From assembly GCF_002878395.1 (NCBI RefSeq), contig NW_025860021.1:17519-81518 (forward strand): 64,000 bases of DNA, written 5' to 3'. This document shows, piece by piece, positions 21,339-33,700 of the stretch (the stretch's first letter is position 1; each line of letters opens with the position of its first letter). Position numbers and translations under genes: made by a program. Origin of the DNA: Capsicum annuum (lineage: Eukaryota > Streptophyta > Magnoliopsida > Solanales > Solanaceae). The notes under the pieces were generated by a model. That model was not told the origin of the DNA. It was given only the letters and a program-made list of their open reading frames with translations, and ran no database searches.

Positions 21339-23876
21339 TGACCCAACCCAACCCAAGGCCTTATAGTAATGGGTATCTCAATTCCAACCAAGACTGGAGA
21401 CGACCCTCGATACCCAACCCAACCAACCTACGCATATTATGATCAGATGAATTCTGAATGTATAACAAGATAGTATTATTATGTAACCCAAGACTTTTGG
21501 ATATGTCTATAACCGTGACCACCATAACGAGTCAAATAGTTTGATACCAACCAACAACCATAACCAAATCAAACCATAATCCAAACCACAACAATAACAA
21601 AACCAAGTTGCATAACATAATATAAAAGGATGGAATAGTGAGAAATTTAGTCCAATGATAACCCAATGTCCATGCCAATAGTAAGGCTGACACCAATACT
21701 GATCCCACCTATTCCAATATATAGAATATCCACAAAACCCTCAAACAAAAATAAAACCAATATCCGATTGAGATATGCCTCCAACCATAGCTAAAACCAA
21801 TATCCATAAAAATACCAAAGTGTGTAAAAACATCCATGAACATAAAATAGAGCTTTCTAGAATATAAATATCATTATTTCAATACAATAGCTAATCCCAA
21901 AGTCCAATTACTATACAAGACAAGCAGAATCATCGGTTCCTGCATTGCATGGGGATAAAGCTGCCTGAGGATGGGTTAGCGGGTGAACACTAGCAAGTAC
22001 TCAGGATAAGGGTAAAATAATTCCATCCAATAAAACCAAGTAAACCAACCATATGTATACAACCCATACATATAATGTATATAACCATGCCAGTAAAGGG
22101 AACCGAGTTTAGGATGCCTTTAAAATAATCAACCTGGGCATGTGAATCTTAACCATTCTAAAATTACCCATGGGCTATATGGGTCAAGTGTAAACCCCTA
22201 AATGGGCCTCGATGCATGTATCTGCATAAATTTTAGATACCATAAGAGTTGGGGATTCCCAAGTACTCTTCGTTGTCTATGATACATATGTACAATGTAC
22301 TTAGAGGATACCCATGAACCTTATAGTATCATATATGGTCGCTATGACCAACCCTTTATGTTGGAAAACATGAGTTTCCAGTGTATATTTATTGGACTCA
22401 CACCTTCACGATAAGCTATCACACCCTGCCATTATTGACCAATTAAAACCATTTCCAACCAACCAAATAATTATTCCATTATTATTAACTACGTCTATAA
22501 GAAGTGGTATTGTCACGCCGACTATTGCTTGCAAACAATGTCCTTAGCAAAAATTTTAATATAAAGGGATTCCCATGTACCTATATATTACATTATCAAG
22601 TTAACTTGGAGGAATCTCGAGTACCCCATAAGTAGTCTATTATTATAATTGCTTAAGGGAATCCCATATCCCCCATAAGTTGTTCATTACCATGTTTACT
22701 TAGGGGATTCCATTGTACGCCACAAGGAGTTAAATTAACCATAACTGTTACCGCCAAACCATTCTATTTAACCATTCCAAACTATTTAAACTATATATAC
22801 CATTTAGGGTTTCATTACCAAACTATAATAAGCAATAGTTCTATTAAAAGTCCAATAATATATTAAAAGAATTAATATAAGCATATTATGAAATATGTTC
22901 CAAATCTAATTACCAATTAACCATTCCCATGCAACCAATTATCCAAACCACCATTAAAGAATGTAAAATTATAATTAAAACATGGAAAAACCATAACCAA
23001 GCATTTAATACCAAAACCCTAACATATATTTGAAAACTCCAACATCATACAATAATCATGCCATGAAACCATTGTATAAAATATGCCTTTAGTTGGAACA
23101 AAAAATAAAGGAAAATTATTGCCTTAAATTGATGAGGATGATGGAGAGATATCACCAACACAAGCCTCAATTTGATCACCTTAGTGAAATCCTAGCCTTC
23201 CTTTACCCAAAAACCTTGGAGATGATTAGAGAGTTTTTTCTAAGTGTTAATGAATAGAATAATAGGCCAAATAACCTTCCAAGTATGCTATAAGTTGTGT
23301 AGTTATAATAGGTTAAGAGAGGAAATGTCTAGATTACCCCCAACTTAACTACATAAAATCCCCATAGGTGGGTACAACTCCAACTTACTGGTCGTACCAT
23401 CCAAGAAGAGTGGTACCCACCACTAGTATCCTAGACCTCTGTTAGAACTCCCCTCACTGCTAAACATATAACCATGCAAGACAAACCATATTTAAGGATA
23501 CGACTAGTACCCTCAACCCTTACCCATAACAGATCCAGGAGCTGTTGAGATTGTATACGAGTGGGACAATATGAAATGTATCCTATCTGATAACCTATGG
23601 TAAGATACTTGTACTCAGATCTAAGTTACTTTATTAAGTCTCAGATTAAATGAAGGAAAATCAAAACCATATGACCCGTATTTAACCAGACGACTCATAC
23701 CAACCTAAGTCTTACCCATTCCAAAAACTAATCCAACATATCAACCATCATTGGTTAGTGTACGACCAACCTTACCAAATGTATCCTATTATATGACCTG
23801 TACCCCCAGTCTTACCTTGACTAGAAAACAGAAATCCAGGAAATTTTCTAAGGGTACCAAACCCAGGGTGTTTCAC
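21339..23876 (-). repeat. 5' LTR of E3 (family B)
   Basis: About 2.5 kb from TGACCCAACCC at 21339 to GTTTCA at 23876. In element orientation it starts TGAAACACCCTGGG. The stretch 22090-21930, read on the minus strand, is homologous to the same part of the plus-strand LTRs at 40780-40930 and 45090-45280. The part 22250-22740 holds spaced copies of the GGATTCCCATGTACC motif, and 23340-23850 the GGTCGTAC-type repeats. No gene is inside. Confidence 0.85.
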
Positions 23877-24833
23877 TAACACGGGAGTCTAATTTACTAG
23901 GGAGGTTCAAGTCCTGTCATATTACTACATGGTTAGGGAGGTTGGAGTCCCCCACATATTATTACATAATTGGGTGCTTAAGTGACCTTAGTATATCATT
24001 GAGAGGTTTGAGTCCTTCATACATATATTTGAGATTATTCTCTAGTTCATACGGCTACACTAATTGGGTCCAACTAGGTGGTAAGAGATGGGGCTCGTAT
24101 AGCCTTGGGTAAATATTATGATTGTTGAAATACATAATTTAGGCTAAAATTTTAAAGCTCATGTTAAGCCTTGTTCCCTATCCTGATATGTAATATATCT
24201 ATGTATATGCATTTGGTTATATGCATTGGTTTTGAACAATTTTGAACTATTGATCATGGAATTATGGTATTTTTATCCCTGAGTTACATGCTAGTGTTCA
24301 CCGTACTAACTGTCTCTGGACTTTGTATCTGCACATGATGAAGAAACTAAATATTATACTTTTTTTCATGCGGACTTAGGTTAGTTAGTTTGGTCCATTG
24401 GTTTATGGTGTTGTGGTGAAGTAGTGAGCTTCCATTCCGTAAAAGGCTTAGGCATTTCACCAACTTTTATTCTTAGATTTAAGTTGATAGCTACCTTTAT
24501 TATCATTAGCATTATCATTTTCATTCTCATTATTATCTGTTAGAGTCAGGACATGTCCTGACCAAGACAGTTTTTGGTTTTTTATTTAGAAGGCTTTGTT
24601 TTAATTACTGTGGATATTGGTGGTGTTAGTCAATTGTTTAGCCGGTCATCGGTCGTCGGTAATAGGCTAGTTTTAATTTTCTTTAAGCTTATTTCATTCT
24701 ATCTATTATATGTTCAAAATTTGTTCGGTATTAGGAGATGTTGTGTTTGGTTTGGCTAGGTGCAGGGGTGATATATGATCCACATGGGACTTGAGATACC
24801 TATCATGGATAGACCCTAGTTCGGATCATGACA
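23877..24833 (+). repeat. E5: end of a family B LTR, plus strand
   Basis: From about 24120 it matches 38890-39592 (the E6 LTR): CTAAAATTTTAAAGCTCATG, the DELAYED-type CTGAGTTACATGCTAGTGTTCACC run, and the terminus GTTCGGATCATGACA at 24833. Because E3 ends at 23876 and E4 LTR sequence starts at 24834, this is read as the right end of an element E5 inserted in E4 and itself cut by E3. Its coding part must lie left of the window. Confidence 0.7.
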
Positions 24834-27127
24834 TGATTGATACAATTTTGATGAGACTATAATATTATTATTGTTGTCACTAGCTAAGGGTTAAAGCCCA
24901 TTTCCAACCTTAATATTGGATTTCTTCATAACAATATATGCATGTTTTAATGAATTTCTTATATGTGAAAAAGGTTAATAATTATGTTTTAAAGACTGGA
25001 TAGAGATAGTTATGATATATGATTTGGTACAACTAATTAATCTAGCCGTGAAAGAATCTGACCCTTTTTTATAATTTTATAATGATTTAGTCCCAAAGTT
25101 CACTCCAGGCAACAAACTTATGAACTCACTCTTTTTTAGCCATGGCTTAAGCTCGCACACCTATCATATCTAGATACATATCTCTCCAGTGTGGGATAGA
25201 GAAAGATACTTGAGTGATAATATGAATTTCATAAAACCCAGTGATAGCTATAATATTTATTTAATGTATATATGTTTATTGATAATGTGATATTGATGAT
25301 GAGTGATGAATTATAGAAGTATACTCTACCTTGCTTTCCTTTTTATGTTTATTTACTTTAGACATCATGGGGATCGCTCTTTATTATTGACATTTATTTA
25401 GATATTATAATTCTTTGATAATACTCAGTAATGTCGAAGAATATTATAATGATGTGATAATACCTGGAAAGGTTGGAGGATATTATAATGGTGTGATGAT
25501 ACCTAGCAAGACCAAAAGATATTTTGATGATGTGATAATGTCAGGCAAGGACAGAGGATATTATGATGATGTGATGATACCCGACAAGGATAGAGAATGC
25601 TATGATGATGATATTAATGCCCGATAAGGTTACAGAATGATTATATTGATATGCCATGTGCATATCTATCGCTTTGAGTCTGGCTATCCATATGTATGGC
25701 AAATATATATATATATTTATTTTCCATAAATATATATATGCCATATATATATACCAAACAAGGCTGGAGAATGGTTATGGTGATGATGATGATAATGATG
25801 GTTATGACAGTCATGGTTATGACATTGATATTATGATATTATAGATTCTTTTGCATTCATACTTATATGTGCATTCCCTATCATCAGTATACACCTTTGG
25901 CTATTAACTTGTATGAGAGGGTTACATTGGATATGGGTAATGACTATGTCTTGTATTGTTGTATGTTGATTGAAACTTCTATGTTTGGGGTGGTGGGGGC
26001 ATACATAGGCTTTGCCAGGTATTTGGTTACGTGGAATTGCCAGTTACTTCTGTTGTTATTGACATTGTTATTACCATTATTATGATTATTGTTATGGCTA
26101 GTTTATGATAGATTGGTCATTGATTTGGTATCAAGATTTGAGGTATGATTATAAACTCTTTATCTTATGACTATATTACTATACATGACCATCTAATGAC
26201 TGGATATATGGATTAGAACCCTATGTATTATAGTACTAGCTCCTACTATGATTACGACGTCTTAGATAACTAGTCTAATGATCTAGGTTGTACTTTGAGT
26301 AAACCTTGGTTATATACTCTTATATATATGCATACCTAGCTATATATAGCTATGGTGTTACCATATATCCGTCATTTTATTGATTCAGATTGTATATTTA
26401 TTCCCTAGCTTTGTAACTTATATACATCTTTCTTTCGTCTTTACTATTTATATTGGCTAGTAATATCTGGCATTATGTTTAGATTTCTAACTATAGCTGG
26501 AATAAGATAGTGCATTCTTACTGCTTCCTTAGCCTTAATATGTTAGTCTCTTGGACATGAATAGGATAGTTTATCCTTATTATCTTATTGGCTTTTTTAT
26601 ATGGTCCCTTGATATTTGGGTGGAGTTTTTCATTCTATTTATACGTTATATATATCTACCTTTTCTTTGGAGATCAATCAGCAGTTGCCTACTGAATACT
26701 ATCTATTTGGTACTCATACCATAATTCTGTAGCCCACAGATCATAGTATGGGTTATCACCATTGATGTGTTTATCGTGCAGAGAAAATATGCTTTAGAGA
26801 CTTAGAGTGAGCTTCTGATGTTTGAAGTATTTTATATCTCTCTCTCATATATAGTAGACTAGTCTCTATATTATGTTTGAAGATAAGTTATATCAATGTA
26901 TACATTTGTTCTTCACTTTGAAATCTTGTTTTGTAGAAGCTCTTGTACATATACCACCAGGTTTTGGGACTTTATTATATATTTTTATCTATTACTATAT
27001 CTTTTTCTGCATTTTTTTCTTTATCTATTTGAGTAGTCCATTACTAGCCATTCCGGACTATAAGTTTGGCTTTCCTACTACTGGGTTTTAGTAGGTACTA
27101 TCATGACCTAAGAAACTAGGTCGTGAC
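24834..27127 (+). repeat. 5' LTR of E4, 3' half
   Basis: It starts TGATTGATACAAT, matching 33024 onward, and ends GGTCGTGAC at 27127, matching GGTCATGATA at 35292. Shared landmarks are the 39-bp repeats, the AT-rich hairpin at 25700-25760 and the TATAGTAGGTACTATCATGACC-like end. Confidence 0.8.
25420..25627 (+). repeat. 39-bp minisatellite in the E4 5' LTR (about five units)
   Basis: Units of the form TATTATRATGATGTGATRATACC plus GGMAAGGNNRGAGGA repeat every 39 bases. Since 39 is divisible by three, one frame stays open and spells YYNDVIIPGKVGG, YYNGVMIPSKTKR, YFDDVIMSGKDRG and YYDDVMIPDKDRE. The same array occurs in the other LTR at 33610-33850, so this is LTR sequence and not a gene. Confidence 0.8.
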
Positions 27128-27130
27128 TAA

Positions 27131-27143
27131 TGGGTATCCGAGC
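27131..27143 (+). other. Primer-binding site of E4 (decayed)
   Basis: TGGGTATCCGAGC resembles TGGTATCAGAGC of initiator tRNA-Met with changes, three to four bases after the LTR end, and is followed by the AAGGTTTCATCG run common in this class of element. Confidence 0.65.
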
Positions 27144-27269
27144 AAGGTTTCATCGATGTATTAGTACAAGAGCTAAGTATTTAGTAGAGTCTTACGGATC
27201 AGCATAGAGATATCTGTGTTGCTATAAACCTCAAACACATCCTTTGACTCTATTTTGTCCCTAATGTAT

Positions 27270-28200
27270 GATGTAAAATAGGCCATCCAAGATGGTCAAA
27301 TAATGCAGATGAGACTTCAACATGCATTTCTAGAGTTTTAGCAAAATGTTAGGCTAGAGAGTCAGAGATAGATATCTAACGATCTTCACCATTAGCCTAA
27401 AGGATTTAGGGGTTAGCTTAGGATCCATAAAGCTCGTGACTACTTCAACCTTTGAAGTTCTGCATTGGGGAATTGAGTCATATTGTATATCTCTCCCAGC
27501 CATGGATGACATTTGATTCTTTATGTATTTCTCAGACCAGAGTTAGGTCTGTTAGTGTTCATTAGGGGTTTTACTAGTTTCTGAGTATGAGATTAGATTT
27601 CTTGAATGTGCCAGACATTTTCCTATGTTATATCCCTTTGAGCCAGACTTGGTCTATAGAATTGTTAAAGGACTTGCATTGCCACTCCGTTTAGGGTCAG
27701 AGCATATGATAGCTATTGGGTTTGCCCCCCCTTAGATTTTTTATTTTACGAAGGCCATAGAGAGAGCATGTATTAAGACTTATGAAGGTGGTATCAAGAG
27801 GCCATACCATCAATATAGTGTTATTGGTATTTTATTAAGGAGTAAGGATCCTTCTGGTAGAGTTTAGGTTCACTTGTTGCTTATTAGCTTTATGCCAGTA
27901 GTATTTTAAACTATGAGTTAGTTTATTAAATAGAATTATCATGTATTCCCCACTAGCCTAGAGTTATTGAGGTAGACTATGATTGTGGAAAGGACAGACA
28001 TTATATTAGAGTTTGCTCAAACTATTAGTTGGCTAGTCATTTGGGCTTAGTTTATGTTCTCACTATGTTAGAGCTTCAGGAGTATTCTACCACTGCAGAG
28101 AGATCGACTATCAACCTTATGATGATTGTGGGACTTTTAGTTAGAGATAGTGAAGTTGGTGCCTCTATTAATGATTCTATCGATTACTTTGAGTTTTGAC
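27270..28200 (+). pseudogene. E4 gag, heavily decayed
   Basis: Scattered gag pieces can be read. Around 27640-27720 is EPDLVYRIVKGLALPLRLGS, then KAIERACIKTYEGG near 27755, and near 27965-28010 a degenerate zinc knuckle reading YDCGKDRHYIRVC, with the glycine-histidine core kept but the first cysteine lost. Frames change several times and stops are frequent. In this class gag would form the particle. The assignment rests on these short motifs. Confidence 0.55.
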
Positions 28201-30769
28201 ACATTTAGATTTATCTCTCTTAGATCCATTAAGAACGTGGTTGCGGATGTCACCATGATAAGTGTGCTTTTATTTCTCATATTTATCTTGTATTATATGT
28301 ATTGGGGCCTTTGTACCCATTGATAATTATATGCCTTGATGAGTTCATACTGATTATTGTGTTCCTTTTTATTAAGTTCATGTTTATGTGACTACTTCAG
28401 TGGTCTATTTCTTTTTGTAATGGATAGAGTAGTTCTGTGTTAATATTTTCTCATTATGAGTGTATAATTTGGGTTTGAGTCCTATATATCTTGGAACATT
28501 GGCTTTATTATGGCCCTTGAGTGGTACATGATATTGATGTTCATTTTTATAATGCGTATTCATTATATTGATATTGCTATTGTTGTTATGGTTGCTATCA
28601 CTACTTGAGGTTATTGATATTGTTGATATTATTACTCGATGTAATTGATCCTTGCCGGGTAGTTTTTTAGACTATCATTATCTAGTTAGAATTTTATTCT
28701 TTATGAACTTATTCGGTGGCTTGAGTAGATATAGCACAAGTTGATGATTTCTTTCCCATAGTATGGTGAGGTTGATTATTTTTACTCTTTGTTAGCTGTG
28801 TTAGATTGATTTGGGAATATATTATGGTATCAAAGGTAAGTTAACCTTCTTTGGTTTTATGTGGTTCTAAAGTTGGCAATCTATTATATTGTCTGTTATT
28901 GAGTTTTAAGATTCTTAGACTTTCCTCCTGGGTTGTGAAGGCTTTTTTAATGTGTACCCCTTCTTATATAGCCTATTTTCAAGCTTTACCAGTTTTAGTT
29001 CATTTTTTGTTTATGGCTATTTCATTGCCAATAGCAGTTTGTTATTGATATTGAGATATAATGGGTACACTTCTTAGATTTGTTGGATTCACCTCCTAAT
29101 GATAGTTTGACCTTGTAATATGTGTTGAGTTGGATGCTCCGTTCTCACCATGATGTGATTCATATCTTTCATTGAGTTAGGGAGTTAGAGGCAGTTGGCC
29201 TTTTCTATGATCACTTCTTAAGTTGGCAAATTAGAAGTTCTTCATCTCGAGTTGCTAATTTTCTAGTGGTGGTCCTGACTTCGACCTTGGATTTGAGATT
29301 GTTATATTTCTTCTTTGATGATGTGATTCTTGGGTGGATTCCCAGAGTTTGCTTAACCTACTGAGGCTTGGTAGAGTATTTCTCCTTGATGATATAAGCT
29401 TAAGGCTATTCTTTGACTAGATGAAGTGCTGGGTTGGTTAGTTTCCAACTTGAGTTTCATTTCTCTAAGTTACTAGAGCTTTTTTATTGCTATTATGGTT
29501 TGTGGCCTTTATGATTCTTAGAGTATGCTTTGATATATTACTCCCTTCAGTAGATATGGAGTGGATCTCCTAAGTTTTTAATTGATGGTTTATCCTCTGA
29601 TGCAATTTTTATCTTTCACTATGCTTTAATTTTTGCTCGACTTGATATGGTATATATATGCTTGATTCAAATAGTATAGTCAATGTGAGTATTTGACATT
29701 TAGTTTGGATTTGTTGGCTCAAATTTGGATTTGACGCCTTGGGATAATGATTTGAAGGTTATGATGGATTTGAAGTATGAATGCCTACCTGTCTTTAAGT
29801 TTAGGTTAGATAGTTGAGATCGAGTGATTCAACCTCGGTGTTGAGATTTAAGTTTAGTGTTATAGAGTTTCTATGCATCCTTCATTTTAAATTCATTTCT
29901 GTTTGGATTACATTTATAGGTTGGTTGAGCCTACTCCGTGGTTACCTATTCAGTCTATTAGATAAGTGTTTGGATGATAGCCCATGAACCCGATATTGGT
30001 TCCTTTCTCTTTGACCTCTAGTATTCAATCTACTATAAGAGTTTTCGATCATATACTTAGTGGGTGTACTATACTTGAGTTGGATTTAGTTTATTTTCAC
30101 TATCAATTGATAGGATATCCTAGAGAAGATTGTTTAGTGATGAGTTGTTCTGCCTTGATCTTCTGGATTTTAATTTTGTTTGCCCTTTAATTTAGTTGTA
30201 GCATGGTATAGATTGTATTCCTTGATTATCTCCATCTATGTGCCCAGATAAAGTCTTATGAGCTTATGCTCATATTTGTTGAGTGGACTTTCAGCGGATC
30301 AAACTCAGTTCTTTAAGTTGTCTATGATGAGATTGTACGGACAAAACTCAGTTAATTTTCCTCCTAGTTTGGTGTGGATATTAGGTGCAAGATAGTAAAG
30401 AAAAGTTATATTTAGATTTGGAGTCGGTGATATGACTCATGTCTTGGGTTGGTTTTAGATTTGATGGGTCTTTCTTGGTTTGTGTGGATATTGAAATGGT
30501 GCTAGTGTCTTATGGTTTAGTCCTTTTTCGGTTTCATTGAAGGCCATCTTGTGGTTGAGATTGAGTTTTAACTATTTAGAAGTGATTTGAGAGAGCTGGT
30601 TGAAGAAGGGATACATGTGGTGAAATCCATTGAAAGTGTTCTCTTTTTGTAGAGGTTATCTAGGAAGTCATGCTCAAAGCATACGGTCCCAGTACCTCAT
30701 CCCTTTGAGCTCTGAGATTTTTTGTGGCTGTTGACTTTCGGGGATGAAAGTCCTTTCAATAATTGATAT
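28200..30769 (+). other. E4 internal region without recognisable domains
   Basis: About 2.6 kb where pol should be. I looked in all frames for the protease DSGS, RT FIDD, RNase H and integrase motifs and found none convincingly. It ends with CGGGGATGAAAGTCC just before the 3' LTR, which in related elements sits at the polypurine tract. The region may be very decayed pol or other inserted sequence. Confidence 0.5.
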
Positions 30770-33700
30770 TATAATGACCCTTCATGTCATTTTTAAAATT
30801 TTTTCTTATCTTTGTTGTTAGGGCTTCTCCATAGCTTCCCCAGGTAATTTATGATTTGCGGAGATTGATATTTCAATTATCGGGCAGTTCGTTTGGTTCT
30901 TAGAACCGATTCCCTATTTAGAAGTCTTTGCTGGTTCTAAATGGCCACCAAGCAAAACCTTCAGCAAAATGATATTGGATGCAAATTCTAACCGTGCTAG
31001 TATCTTTGGAATATTGATTTTAGATTAGTAGACCTTTGGTTTGGATCCTAATGCACCCGAGCTACTTTCAACCTATTGGCCAGAAGTTGGAAAAAAATTA
31101 GTAATTTAGGTTTGGGACCCATATTTGGATGAAACAACCTTGGATGGAAAATTCGACTTTGCCATCATGTCCAAATCATCGATTTTAAGCTAGGGGGACC
31201 CACGGTTCATGTCCTAAGGCTTCTAGACTTATTTTGGGCTATTGAGCAGATTTTATGGAAAATAAAACTATAGGTGTCGGCCCCACTTTTTGCCAAAATG
31301 ATCTAAGGTGAAAGTTGTTATGATTCCATTGGATCTAAAATGTGGTTCACACTCAAATTTCACTATTAGATCATGTTCATAGGCTTCCGAATGAATTTCG
31401 AGGGTAAAAAATAAGTATTTGACTCTGTTGATCTCTGGTGCATAAAGGGGATACTGCGATCTCCATAGGGTTATTGCGATCACCCTAGTGCGATTTCCAC
31501 CTTGGTTGCGATAGCAATATCTTCATACATGGTATGGTATAAAAGGACCCTTTAGGCCTCATTTTAGCCATTTTTGACTCATCCTTGAGACCTAGAAATT
31601 AAAAATGAGTGTGATAACTAAAAATTGAGTCTTAAGGGTAACTTGCAAGCTTTGTTAACTTCTTTTATTATGAATATCTTCAGATTTATGGTAAGAATCC
31701 TTAAGTTTCATGCTTGATTCCTTGATTATTTGACCAAAGTCCAAAATCAGTTAGGGCTTGATTTTAGCCAAAGTTTGCTTGGTTTTCACCCATTTCTTGA
31801 GAGTTATGATTCCTTGATAATGCATGAGGATTGGGTTAACCCCAAAAATGTGATTTTCATAAGTGGGATCCACTTAGGGTTTTTTGGTGTCGTTTTTGGA
31901 CCTAGAGTATAATGGTGCAATATGGGTATCATTATTCTCATGTTGATGAGTAAATTATAATTTTGATAGTGTGATGGCATTTTGGGATTGTGAAGTGAAG
32001 ATGGATATTGGTGAATAATGTAAGGTTTTGTGGTTTGGCTTTGAGGTACGCTTTTATCTACTTTTCTTCATAAGATGATATGTGATATATATTGCCTGTG
32101 AATGTGAGTGTTAAAAGTGATTATGGATAGAATGACTTGTTCGTGAGACGTTTATTACACTTTTAGAACCATATTGCCTTCTCCCTAGATTGGACTATTT
32201 TGTAGTATGGATATGATATGATGCTAAGTTTGGGATGTAGTTTAAGTGTTGAAATCATGGTTAGTATGATTAATCATAGTTGGGCTAGTCTAGTTATCTT
32301 GAAACTGTAATTTGAGTAGGATTGACTTAAATGCCCTTTTAGACAAAATTCCTATCTTAGGATTGGCTATGGCTTGACATCTAGAAGTTGAAATAGATAC
32401 CTTATCCTAGTTTAGGTTATAAATTTCCTAAATATGGACATTGAGGATTAGAATTGGGTTCTTTCGACCCATTTTTAGCCATGACTTATAGTAGCCCTTG
32501 TGGACTTAATTGCAGATGCTAGGCCTAGTTGAGACTATTGGGCCTTTAGAATAAATTTACATCGTGGCTTGGTAAATTATGATGACTTTCCCCAAATTAT
32601 AATCAATGGCCTATATAGATAATATTCCTCATAGTTATGAGTTATTTTTAATGATGCATTAAGCTTCCTAGATATGAGATACCATTTATACGTGAGATGA
32701 TTATAGATATGCTTTATGGCTTATAAAGATGTTAGGCCTAATAAATATGATACGACTTATAAATATGAAATGAAGTATAAGTATGATTTTTACATAGGTT
32801 TCGGATATGTATGTAGGCTAAAGGCTGTGATATAATGTTGTAATGGTTTCGGATACAATATTGGGCCCAAGGACGTGTTATGATAGTAGTTGACCATCTG
32901 GGAAGTGTCTATCCTGGTAAAGGTTGTGATTGTAGTTGTTGATATACTAATACTTATGGTTCCATTGTATGAATGCTGGTGATGGCAATCACAAATTTGG
33001 TACATTCATGGTCGTTGCATCGATGATTGATACAATATCTATATGATTATAATATAATTATTATTGTCACTAAGGGTAAAATCCCACTTTTTACCTTATA
33101 AATGGATTTCTTCATAATAATAAATGCTTGTTTTAATGAATTACTTATATATGAAAGATGTTAATAATGATGTTTCAAAGACTTGACTGGGATAAGTTTC
33201 GGTATATGATTTGATACTACTAATTAATTTAGTTGTGAAGGATTCCAACTCTTTTTACACTTTTATAATAATTTAGTCCCAATGTTCACTCCAGACCATA
33301 AACTTATGGGCTTACTCTCTATTATCCACGACTTGAGCTCATGCACCTATCATATCCAGATACACATCTCTCCGATGTGGGATGGAGGAAGATGCTGGAT
33401 AGATAATATAAATTCTGAGTAAAACTCGATGAAAGCTGGAATATTCTATTATGTATCTATTCTTATTGATAATATGATAATGATGATTAGTGATGAATTA
33501 TGGAAGTATACTCTATCTTGCTTCCCTTTTTATAGTTATTTACTTTAGCCTTTGTGGGGCTTGAACTTTACTTTAATCCTCATGGGTCTTGCTCTCTATT
33601 ATTAATATTGATTTGGATATTATGATGATACCTAGAAAGGACGAAGGATATATCATGATATGATAATACTTGGCAAGGTTGAAGGATATTATAATGATAT

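Larger units (their letters stand above)
16750..23876 (-). mobile_element. E3: Ty3/gypsy retrotransposon (family B LTR), left LTR mostly outside window
   Basis: Minus-strand element with 5' LTR 21339-23876, primer site 21323-21335, gag-pol from 21131 leftward, polypurine tract 16771-16785 and the first 21 bases (in element orientation) of its 3' LTR at 16750-16770. E2 is inserted in that 3' LTR. The same 21 bases recur at 23856-23876, which confirms the LTR pair. Its RT core is deleted and the protease, RNase H and integrase each carry an active-site change. Confidence 0.85.

Noticed and set aside
25415..25627. Small repeat protein (13-residue repeats)
   Set aside because: The frame exists because the LTR minisatellite unit is 39 bases; the other LTR copy is not open.
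29984..30190. 68-codon hydrophobic frame as membrane protein
   Set aside because: AT-rich sequence gives hydrophobic codons by composition; no family motif and no neighbours to support it.
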